Part shown: positions 55,489 through 64,000 of the stretch, piece by piece
How the letters are laid out: every line of letters starts with the position of its first letter
How positions within the stretch are numbered: position 1 is the stretch's first letter
NCBI RefSeq assembly: GCF_024139115.2
Contig: NC_085141.1
Coordinates: 403,809,612 to 403,873,611 of the forward strand
Origin: Armigeres subalbatus
Taxonomy: Eukaryota; Arthropoda; Insecta; Diptera; Culicidae
Reading direction: 5' to 3'
DNA: 64,000 bases
Notes under the pieces: generated by a model
Seen by the model: the letters and a program-made list of their open reading frames with translations, nothing else
What the model was told of the DNA's origin: nothing
The model's database searches: none
Program-made: the position numbers and the translations under genes

Positions 55489-55885
55489 TCTTATTCTTAT
55501 ATACATAAAAATGAATTTCTGTCCGTCTGAACCTTATAGACTCGGAAACTATTTAACCGATCGGCGTGAAAATTTGTTTGCAGAGGTTTTTGGGGCCCGG
55601 GAAGGTTCTTTAGATGGCTCGAGACCCCTCTCCGCTTTGGAAAGGGAGGCTGCCATACAAAAGAAACACCATTTTTTTCATAACTTAGAATTAATCAAGC
55701 AAATGGAACCAAATCTGGCATGTGGAGGTTTTGGAACCGAAGATTTTTTTTGTGGTTGTAAGAAACCCTTCCCCCTTCTGAAAAGGGGGCTCCCATACAA
55801 AAGAAACAGAAATTTCTGCATATCTCGAGATCTAATCAGAGTATAAATCAATTGTAGGCGTAACGAAGTTCGTCGGGTCTGCTAG
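55489..55885 (+). mobile_element. Helitron-like non-autonomous element
   Basis: Begins TCTTATTCTTATATACATAA after an A and ends GTCTGCTAG before a T. A small hairpin ACGAAGTTCGT lies 10-20 bases before the end. 5' TC, 3' CTAG and insertion between A and T fit Helitrons. The interior repeats a 'CCCTTCTCC.. CCATACAAAAGAAAC' phrase twice (about 55655 and 55790). The SINE at 55030-55484 sits at its 5' edge. No Rep/helicase sequence. Confidence 0.6.
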
Positions 55886-56199
55886 TTTCTAAATAAATTT
55901 CATATATTTGAGCTAACAACAATGACTAGTTGATAAAATGATTATATTGTTCCTGATTTTTGAATTGCAAGTTGCAAGCCATAATAATAATATCATTATT
56001 GAAGCCGAAACAGGTTGTTTAGAATACTTTGCGAAATTTATTGTATTGCATATGTTTTCTAAGAGAGTAAGTCAATTCTAAATGTAAATATCCCGTGGCT
56101 TCTTCCAATGAAGATGAAAATCTCAGCACTCATCGTGTTTGAACTTCTCGGCTTGCATTGACGAAGGTCTCCCAAGCCGAAGAGAATAACCAATTTATG

Positions 56200-56380
56200 T
56201 GGGCTCCGTGGCCGTGCAGTTAGCGACATCAGTCGTCTAAGCGCATTTGCGTGCCATGGAGTGTGTGTTCGATTCCCACCCTAGTAAAGAGAAAACTTTT
56301 CGTCCATCAAAAATTCTCCACTGGGTGTTGTGTGACTGTCCTTGTTCGTTGTCAGCTCGAGTTTCATTAATTTTGACTTG
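56200..56380 (+). mobile_element. Second tRNA-derived SINE family
   Basis: GGGCTCCGTGGCCGTGCAGT then TAGCGACATCAGTCG forms the A-box part and GTTCGATTCCCACC the B box, followed by CTAGTAAAGAGAAAACTTTT and TCTCCACTGGGTGTTGTGTG. It differs from both the Feilai-like and the 455-bp families. The 3' end and the duplication could not be placed. Confidence 0.65.
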
Positions 56381-56947
56381 TAATAACGATGGCGCTCTGG
56401 AAGATCATAGGATATATTTGTTACTGACTCAAGGTGCAAAATGTAGTAGGATGAATGTGGCAGATCACCAATTTTTTATGGTTAAGACAAAGTCGAAAAC
56501 GCTCTTGATGATCGTTGGATCGATTGGAGAGCAAATAAAGAGCACGTCTGGGAATCATTGAATTTGTAACAGCTTTGGATTCACTTCAGATCACCTAATT
56601 GCGATGCTTTTGACTTCCAAATTGATTTGACTAAATTGATGATGCACTTGCCGTATCACTTTGCCAATGAAATGCATGATTTTTTGATATTCAAAAGATA
56701 TTTATTCATTATGAATAATATAAAATGATGATGCACTGGCCCACTGCAAGCCGAATGTAACTCTGGACTCGCCACGAGTTCATGTGGAATTTATTGGCAT
56801 TTTTAAGTTAGGTTTGCGGGGCAAAGGTTCGTCTTGGTCAACGAGCTGCCAATGTTATAAGAGAAAGCAATCGATGGAATTTCTTATAGGATATAAGAAA
56901 CGAGCTTTTTGTTTAATTACTGCTAGAACAGTCAAGTTGAAGCTATT
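56381..56947. other. No recognised feature
   Basis: No gene supported; may include the remaining SINE tail. Confidence 0.35.
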
Positions 56948-57810
56948 CCGACCAGTAGATAGTTATTATGTTACAGCTAATTTTTATAACAACGGTTGTT
57001 AAAAAACATGTACCATTAGTATTTAAAATAACAAAAATTGTAACAAAATCGCTTCTAGTTTTAACAAAAATATTACTAAATATGTTATTAATTGAACAAA
57101 AATATAACTCGATGTGTTACATGAAAAGATGTGAAAAAAGCTTGTACTTTAACAAATTATGTTATTAAAAAGATTATGATTACCCATAATGTAGGCAATT
57201 AATTTTATCCAGCTGCTTCAACTTTGAATGTAGGTTCAAATTATACTGAAGCTGATATTTTCGTTTTTTTCCAATGAATTATTGGCAATGGCTGATTTTC
57301 TACTCGCCGCTGCCACATCCAGGCGCAATAGTATATGCGCAAAATAGCCAGCATGAGTTAACCGCCAGAAATTTGTATGGTGAAAGGCATCTAACGCGGG
57401 TTTTCTCGAAAATATAAACTTTTCATGAATAACTATTTGGTACCGGTTATGTAGGAAGGTGTCTGCTACTACGCCTACCAAATATTTTTTCGATGAAGGT
57501 GCTTAATTTTGAGAAATCGAACCTTAGATGCCTTTCGTGGCGAAACTGATTTCAGAAAGTTAACTCCTAGTGTACCGCTGTAAGCACGCTCAAAGTAGGT
57601 GATTCATTCCTACCTACCAAAAATGTATGCAATTTTTTTCGGTAAAAATAAACATAAAACATTTTGTTATAATCGTGTTATGACGATCATGAGATTTTCT
57701 TTCCTCCATTTTTGACAGGAGAATTTATAACAAAATTATTGCAAGTTTTGTTATTTGAAACACATATTGATATAATTGTGACAAAATTTTGTTAAGACTA
57801 ACTGGTCGGG
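56948..57810. mobile_element. TAACAAAA-rich TIR element, copy 2
   Basis: Ends CCGACCAGTAGATAG and the inverted CCCGACCAGTTAGTC enclose about 860 bp rich in TAACAAAATTGT motifs. The ACCCATAATGTAGGCAATTA phrase is shared with 40770-41542. No transposase frame found. Confidence 0.65.
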
Positions 57811-58652
57811 ATAGGATAGAAGTGGAAATGGGTTGGAAGTCCATTTCGAGTTCCAGCGAATGCCAGAACATAAGAATTTTAGACAAAAGATACAAAGTAG
57901 ACTGATAGTCAAAATAGATGCGGGCTATCCGTTAGCCACGTCAGTTGAACGAAATTTGCTGAATAGACAGAGTATGAGTCGTTTAAAATTTCAAGGTCAA
58001 ATACAGTTACGCTGATTAAAAAAAAGTGCCTAGATATGTATCAAACTATTTCATTCAATAAATCAATATCAAATTTTCACGAGCTACATCTACTTGAATA
58101 AACTTGATACGTTGGATCGCAAATAAAAAAAAATATTTCGATAAAAATTCCAATCCAAGGGATATTTTTTTTTTTCTTATTTGTTATTAGAGGAGAAGGG
58201 GAATGTGAGGGTAAATACATGTTGTAAAACAGCCAGTTTACCGGCAGTGTGATAGATGCAATAATCTCTCGTATAACGGGAAACATTATGGGATTTGATC
58301 AGTCAACAGTAGGCCATGACTTCACTCCTCCTTCTTCATCGGATAACCAACGGGTGCGGATGCAATTTCACTCCAATGGACCCATCCATCGCCAAACGAG
58401 GCCGCACAGTTTCGGCCATTGGATGTGGCCTTTTTCAAGGGAAAAATTGGTCAAGCGTTTTCGTCCTAATTAACATTTTGTTTTTTCTTTTAAGATTGAG
58501 CTGAGATAGCCGAAATCTCTAGATAAAAACTATTTCCAGTCGTCTCTAAAATCATATTTGAGTTACTCCTTTTACAAAAACCTGGGGAATTTCTGGATCG
58601 AAAGATATGTGGAATACTATATATAAGAATTCCTTTTTTACAGATACATATA
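57811..58652. other. No recognised feature
   Basis: Short unsupported frames only; AT-rich. Confidence 0.4.
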
Positions 58653-58869
58653 GGGGAACTGCTCCGTTTTCCATCTCACTGTACATATATTCATCTCATC
58701 GCAAAACAAATAAATACAGCACCAAACGCGTCGCTTCTTTTTGCAAACATGCGTGCTCACTGCTGAAAAAAATCACAAAAATAAGAAACAAAATAAAATT
58801 CCTTTATCTCGCTTTGTTTTTGATAGGATGAACATAGGAGCTATGAGATGCAGTGACGAACCGTTCCCC
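58653..58869. mobile_element. 217-bp TA-flanked MITE, GGGGAAC termini
   Basis: TA (58651-58652, 58870-58871) flanks GGGGAACTGCTCCGTTTTCC on the left and the inverted GGGGAACGGTTCGTCACTGC on the right. A diverged copy is at 1424-1640. Non-coding. Confidence 0.8.
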
Positions 58870-59328
58870 TACTGCGGAATGAAAATTTCGGGGAATTTCA
58901 TGTTCAAGGGTTAAGGCACGTTCAGGGCCTCGTTTGAAGAATTACTCATGCTTGGATCCTGTTAACCTGGACAATTTTCCATCGAGAATTCATCGTTATC
59001 AAATGATCGAATGATTTTCTTATACAAATTTTGGAAAATCTTTGCTCAAAATCTTTTTCAAGATTTCCGAATAAATTGTTTTCCATCCAGAGATAATTTT
59101 ACACCATTCCTGAGAAGAAGCCTATTCGTTGAGAACATTTGAATGACAACAAGAAAGACAATCATTTAAATGGAGGCATGTTTTAGGAAATGTTCGGATA
59201 ATTTTGCACCATGCCGATGCCTGATTTGGCTTAAGGATTCTGATTGAAATTAGTGAAACGAGGATTGTGCTACCTTTGTGTTACCTATTCCATGGAATCC
59301 ATAGCATGTATGTTATTAAATACTGAAA
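58870..59328. other. No recognised feature
   Basis: AT-rich; faint TTCCATCGAGAATTC-like phrases may be remnants of the CCCGTGGAAATT repeat. Confidence 0.35.
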
Positions 59329-59738
59329 AACCCAACTCAATTCACCGAATAGTGATACTGCCTTTCTCGTATTTAGTCAAGACACCAACCTTATATGGCA
59401 CTTATATAGTTCGGTTCGATGTACCATTTTCTTTATAACTTTCAAACGCAACGGTCGATCTTCATCAAATTCAATAGTGATCAACTAGGCTTTGCCCTCT
59501 GTCGAATAAAACTTGTTGCGAGAAAATCGGTTAAGGATTACTATATGAAAAGTTGTCTAATGTTTTTCTTAGCACACACATACACACACACATACACACG
59601 GACAGACAGACATGTTCTCAGTTCGTTGAGCTGAGTCGATTGGTATATAACACTATGGGTCTCCGGGCCTTCTATAAAAAGTTCGTTCTTGGAGTGAAAT
59701 GATAGCCTTTCGGTACAACTTTGTTGTACGAGAAAGGC
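59329..59738 (-). mobile_element. GCCTTTCTCG interspersed element, minus copy
   Basis: Reverse complement of 34850-35279 throughout, including the (CA)n tract near 59572-59600 and terminal GTACGAGAAAGGC. A strongly diverged piece (GTTGTGCCGAAGGGTCATCA) near 60310-60370 may be a third copy. Confidence 0.75.
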
Positions 59739-60640
59739 AAAAATGGTAAGACCCTATACCTTAGGCCGTGTGTTTGTGGAGAAGTTCAGTTAAATGAAAC
59801 AATATACTACTACCAACATCTTTCAACAATGTCTTTCCAACTTACAAAACTATCATAATGCTAATCTCGCTTGTTCCGATATAAATCAGATTAATAGATG
59901 TCATCAAATTAATGTTACGCATATTTCAAATCAACATTATAAATCTGTTTGCAGACCGAGTAAACAAAGCCATAAATATCACACCAATCATCTTTTTCGA
60001 CCAATATGAGCTCGAACAAACTTCCGAAGCACCTATAGTTCGTTAGTCATTCCTACGACCCCTATCTATCCACATAAAAAGACCTTGTTTCAAGATCGTC
60101 TCACAGGGCCCACTCGGAAAAACAACAATCCCATAACTCATTTCCGTTCGTTTAATCCATTCCAATCCTACCTTTAAGACGCCACACCGCACCGGTGTGG
60201 TGGCACACCGAATGACAACCTTCTTCCACAAAGAACTATCCCTTGGCACACCGGAAAGCGAACGCTGTTGATCCGGGTTGTCTTTTCGCTTCTACTCTCT
60301 GCCCAAGCCGGTTGTGCCGAAGGGTCATCATTTCTCTCGAAACATGGGGTTTTGATAGAGACCTCGTAACAATAAATATAATTCATATACCTACTCGTTT
60401 AAATTTGAAAGGGTTTTATTCGATTCAGGAAATATTGCATTTGATTACTATTGGTAACTGGCTTTTAAAATTACTAACTAAAAGAAACACATTATCACCA
60501 CAATTGGATCGATCAAAAAATTGGCAAGCGGTACGCGCCCAGCAAGCAGCCCAGAGAAGAACAACTTTTCTTGTTTGTATTTTTCCTATTTTGATTTTTT
60601 CGTCAATCCCGCCCGCACAATATTTATGCCCGTTGTCCTT
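59739..60640. other. No recognised gene
   Basis: Short open frames at 59794-60009 and 60243-60644 lack domains. A diverged GCCTTTCTCG-family piece lies near 60310-60370. Confidence 0.35.
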
Positions 60641-60644
60641 TTAG

Positions 60645-60822
60645 GTCGCCCGGTGCACTTTTGAACGCAAGTAAGACCAAGCAGAAGTGGCTAGCCGAGA
60701 TCGGTCTGGCCGACTCCGAAAAACTAATGTTTATCATCGAAGATAATCGGCAACAACTGGTGCCCATTTATTGGAACCAGGCTACTGCTGCTGCTGGGGG
60801 GTTCTGTGGAGCGAAAAAATAG
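60645..60822 (+). CDS. Candidate terminal coding exon, unrecognised protein
   Basis: GCCCGTTGTCCTTTTAG/GTCG at 60644/60645 is a strong 3' splice site with a pyrimidine tract. One base completes a split codon, then 58 codons run to a TAG at 60820-60822. The reading is protein-like: SPGALLNASKTKQKWLAEIG, LADSEKLMFIIEDNRQQLVP and IYWNQATAAAGGFCGAKK. The KQKWLAEI helix loosely recalls the end of a PH domain, but that is only an impression. No upstream donor exon was identified, and the nearest clear AATAAA is at about 61682. It may be the last exon of a plus-strand gene whose other exons lie across large introns. Confidence 0.35.
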
Positions 60823-62580
60823 CCCTCCCGTCAAGCTTCACTTCACTTTTCCGGAAACGTTGTCGTCACCAGCTTTTAAACTTGTTGTGTAGTTTGTTTT
60901 TCGCAGTTTTTGCGAGTGTTATTTGTTATGTCCGGATTCTGTCGAAACTGTTCATCCGTGCTCATCGGGGCATGGTGTTACAGCGAAACTTTGTATTGAT
61001 CCAATACTGAAAGCCATAATTCAACTTTCATGGTCGGGTATAAGTTTCTTATTGTTTTGCGTTTCGGGTATTGTTACGGAATGGTGGGATTATCCTGGTC
61101 AGGAAATTCTTAATTCTACAACATTTAACCTATATGTAATACAATCTTACAATCTTGTGATCGTCTAGAACGTATACAGGAAGAAATTATCTTTATATTG
61201 CAAAACTTTCGTTTACATTGGACATTCTAACTTGTTTGGTGATGAATTGTTCGTTTATTCTTCAGCTGGAGAAAATGTATCATGAAGAGTGAGTGTTCAG
61301 ATTATATAAAATTCGATCTCTGGGCTTTGCAATGATTATTTTCCTGATAACTGATTTCTCTATCGGCTTTCTCCAGCATCAAACTTTATGAACAATTCCA
61401 TAATTCTTCAGTGCGAAATTTCTAAGGCGATCAATGCCGTGAGAAATCGACAGGATTGCAGACCCGAAAATATTTCAAACTACATAGACCAGAATCATAC
61501 ACACCCACCATTGGTGTTATTCTACTGAACAACAAAATGAAAATAATGGTCAAAGTCAACCAAATGCTATCAGGAAGATGACGATAATATTCTTTTCAAG
61601 CTCAATGGAATCAACTTGAGCAGAACGTCATTAATAATTTATTAGTACACAATACATATAAGATGAAACTGTTTCCTATTAAATAAAGTGCGTCTAGTCA
61701 AGAAAAAAAGAACCATAATCCTCTACAGTCTACCACAGACCAGCATGACGTATTTCAATACTAAAACGGTATCGTTTAATAAAATACTAATAGAATCATC
61801 AAATCCTCAAGGCGATCATTCAACACAATTCACAAAACAGATTAAATCAGAAAACAACAACATAATTGAATAAATCAAAACCTAATAAGTGACTGAGTTT
61901 CGTTTGATGTTTTCCTCTTCATCACTAATCCACCCCAGGATACAGACTATTGGAATTACTTTTTGCTTGTGATACCCGGCCTTTGATTTCCGTAGGTATC
62001 CAATCAGAAACTCGTCGAACTTGAACTGCCGTCGGGCGTTTTCTGCCGCCCCTTCTACAAAAGCTCTCGTTGTCGCAAAGAGTTAGAAATCCGTTTTCGG
62101 AGCGAGCTGCCTCCGCCACCACTAAGTCAACGCAAAACCGAAAAGAACTCTCATTCGAAAACTTGCTTCGAGATAGGCTCCGGCAAGCTTGCTCATGAAT
62201 ATTAATAAATCAGGCGGGATCAACCCCATTGCATTGGGCCGACATGGGCCAGAACGTGCGACGACGGAGGGGGGGAATGGGGCAACCAAAATCGCGCGTT
62301 GTGGGTGTTCGGTTTGAACGCGGAAATGGATGTGCACATTGGTCTTCATTAAAATTTTAGCAGGTGTATTACTATGAAGTTTATTACGTTGATATACAGA
62401 GAGCAGAACCGAGCACAAATATTAACCCTGTATTTGTAGTCTGTAAAGTATGAAAAGATTCATTAAATTTGCTTGAAAGAAATACATAATCAGCATTTCG
62501 CGTGCGTTAAAAGAAAACAGATTTTTTAGAATTCACATGAAGAATTTGTAAAACTTTATTGATAGGCGAAAATGGGATTT
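60823..62580. other. No recognised gene
   Basis: Possibly 3' UTR at the left edge if the exon at 60645-60822 is real. 61950-62330 is GC-richer, with a minus-strand open frame at 61925-62122 and another at 62122-62418, neither with a domain. Confidence 0.4.
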
Positions 62581-62584
62581 GATG

Positions 62585-62955
62585 CATTTAATTTAATTTA
62601 GCTTTCATCAAAACAGATAACACAGAATCATCAATTCGATGACACAATACACAGCCATCCTCGGTTGTACCCCAAACTTGCCAAATCGTTTTGTACTTGA
62701 TCAGTCCACCTAGTTCGCTGAGCTCCACGCCTTGTTGTACCTGTAACATGTCCTTCCCATTGTACCTTTCCAGCCTTAGTAACCTTCTGAGCTCGTGGTT
62801 CATCCTATGCCTCGACACACCGTTCCCTTGTATACTGCCAAAGATGGTCCTAAGTATGCGTCTCTCGAATACCCCGAGTGCTTGCAAGTCATCCTCGAAC
62901 ATGGTCCAAGTTTCATGTCCGCAGAGGACTGGTCGAATATACCACGGCCCCACTA
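62585..62955 (-). pseudogene. RTE-like 3' remnant, minus strand
   Basis: Only the last ~120 codons remain: VLCGHETWTMFEDDLQALGV, FERRILRTIFGSIQGNGV, RHRMNHELRRLL and, at the end, RIDDSVLSV, paralleling copy 2's C terminus (HETWTMLEEDLQALGVFERR, VDSVLSV). The short tail TTTAATTTAATTTA at the low-coordinate edge is in the expected place. Several small deletions are present. Its 5' truncation point abuts a GGCCGAA array. Confidence 0.8.
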
Positions 62956-63310
62956 GGCCGAATATTCCATTTGGTTGAAACCCATCTGGCCGAAAGTTGT
63001 TTGGCCGAATAGGTCATTAGGCCGAAATGGTCGTTAGACAGAAATGGCCACTTGGCCGAAAATGTTGAATCACCGAATGAGACATTTCTTCGAAAATGCC
63101 GTCGAAATGGAATTTTGTCTGAGAGGGCAATGTGGCCGAAAATGCCATACGGCCGTCGTTTGGTCAAACGGATCATACTGCGGAAAATGTCATATATCCG
63201 AATAGGTCATTTCGCCGAAAATGCAATTTGGTTGAAATGATCGTTTGACCGAAAGTATTATTTGGCTGAGCGGATTATACGACCGTAAATGTCATTTGGT
63301 CGAACAATAG
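62955..63310 (+). repeat. GGCCGAA-type degenerate repeat array
   Basis: TTTGGCCGAATAGGTCATTA / GGCCGAAATGGTCGTT units of 17-20 bases with heavy divergence, in the opposite orientation to 21000-21385. Confidence 0.8.
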
Positions 63311-63329
63311 TGAATGTGAAGTAGACTGA

Positions 63330-63560
63330 AGGAATGATGTATGAGAAATTCCAGGTGGAGTTTCTGGACAAATTCCATAAGAAAATTCTCAACGTATTTT
63401 CGAGAGAATTCCAAAAGGAACTTACCGATTATTTCCTCCAGAAATTCTCAAGGATTTTCTGTGAGTTTGTCTGGAGAAGCTTCGAGAGGAATTTCTGCAG
63501 ATATTTTTGGAAATTTTCTCAAATTATTGTAAAGTTTCTGGAAGAGCTCCAGAAATATTA
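63330..63560 (+). repeat. GAGAAATTCC-type degenerate repeat
   Basis: AAATTCCAGGTGGAGTTTCTGG / ACAAATTCCATAAGAAAATTC / GAATTCCAAAAGGAACTT recur about every 30 bases; related to, though not the same strand pattern as, the CCCGTGGAAATT family. The same motif resumes at 63920-64000 (CCTGGGAAAATGTTGGGAG). Confidence 0.6.
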
Positions 63561-64000
63561 ATAAGGAGGTGTCAGAACGAATGTTTGAAGGAGTTTCCAA
63601 AGGCATTCCTGAAATAATTGGTAAGGGCATTTCGTAGCAATCACACATCACGATCGATCTCGAATGCTGATCGCCTTCGACGATGCTATCAAAAACCGAT
63701 ATCAACAGGAATTCGAGAGCGTAAATGGCAGGACATCGCAGCAGAGGCAGGCCCAGGGGCTCGTGGCAGCGTAGCCCCAACAAAAAATGGAGGAAGCTGA
63801 CAGGAATCTAACATGGTTCCAGGTCAAGGCAAAATCGAGATGCCGTCCAGGATTGAGATTTTTTACATTGGCCCTTCGTTTCTACGTAGGGGTGCTCAAG
63901 ATGCATAATGAAATGAATTTCGTAGTAATCCTGGGAGATTTTTGAGGAATTCCTGGGAAAATGTTGGGAGTATTTTCTGGAAGAGTTTCCGCATTCATAC
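63561..64000. other. Unrecognised segment and end of window
   Basis: A GC-richer piece at 63630-63800 carries a plus-strand frame ending RKWQDIAAEAGPGARGS with no recognised domain. The last ~80 bases return to the degenerate repeat. Confidence 0.35.

Noticed and set aside
60645..60822. Assignment of this exon to an RT because it contains NASKTK
   Set aside because: The RTE-like RTs contain NASKTKYML, but nothing else in this segment matches RT, so the shared hexapeptide is treated as coincidence.
63618..63800. 60-codon frame ending RKWQDIAAEAG, considered as a DNA-binding domain fragment
   Set aside because: Too short, starts without ATG, and flanked by degenerate repeat; the resemblance is only superficial.

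Overview
This window is eukaryotic, AT-rich, repeat-dominated nuclear DNA from an insect, most likely a culicine mosquito of Aedes type. The basis is two copies of a tRNA-derived SINE resembling the mosquito Feilai family, several RTE-like non-LTR retrotransposons, a CR1/L2-like and an I/LOA-like element, many small terminal-inverted-repeat (TIR) elements, and very little host coding sequence. No rRNA gene, free-standing tRNA gene, CRISPR array or prokaryotic operon was seen. The species call is inference.

Layout. 1-9 kb holds degenerate short-period repeats and TIR elements, several nested in one another. 10.36-13.50 kb is RTE-like copy 1. 15.5-16.4 kb is repeat-poor and carries the best host-gene signal: a short minus-strand first exon that encodes a signal peptide and ends at a consensus splice donor. 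16.9-22.7 kb is minisatellites, a pogo-like MITE, a SINE inside a TIR element, and a 5'-truncated RTE-like fragment. 22.9-23.5 kb has a possible unrecognised exon. 24.4-24.8 kb is a tetranucleotide array, and 26.1-29.9 kb is a satellite split by RTE-like copy 2. 30-33.3 kb looks non-repetitive and non-coding. 35.6-40.7 kb is a CR1/L2-like element with an uninterrupted ORF1 and a ruined ORF2 that contains two further TIR elements. 41-44.6 kb holds a 110-bp-arm palindrome, a tiny retroposon, a SINE, and a minus-strand RTE-like remnant. That remnant abuts, head to head, a plus-strand I/LOA-like element with an RNase H domain (44.57-47.57 kb). 47.6-53.4 kb is mostly unrecognised sequence with one weak splice-bounded reading frame. 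53.4-54.5 kb is two tandem arrays. 55.0-55.9 kb is a 455-bp SINE inside a Helitron-like element. 56-64 kb is another SINE, more TIR elements, a candidate terminal exon at 60.65 kb, an RTE-like 3' remnant and more minisatellites.

How the parts relate. The window is best read as intergenic or intronic DNA built by nested insertion. Seven insertions have clear target-site duplications: two RTE-like copies, three SINEs and two tiny hairpin retroposons. In several cases the host of the insertion is itself a repeat. The autonomous elements are all damaged here. The SINEs and tiny retroposons would have depended on LINE machinery supplied elsewhere. I found no convincing new multi-gene system. The most useful leads are the signal-peptide exon, the hairpin retroposons, the complementary deletions in the two RTE-like copies, the intact PHD-finger ORF1, and the recurrent pairing of two minisatellite types.
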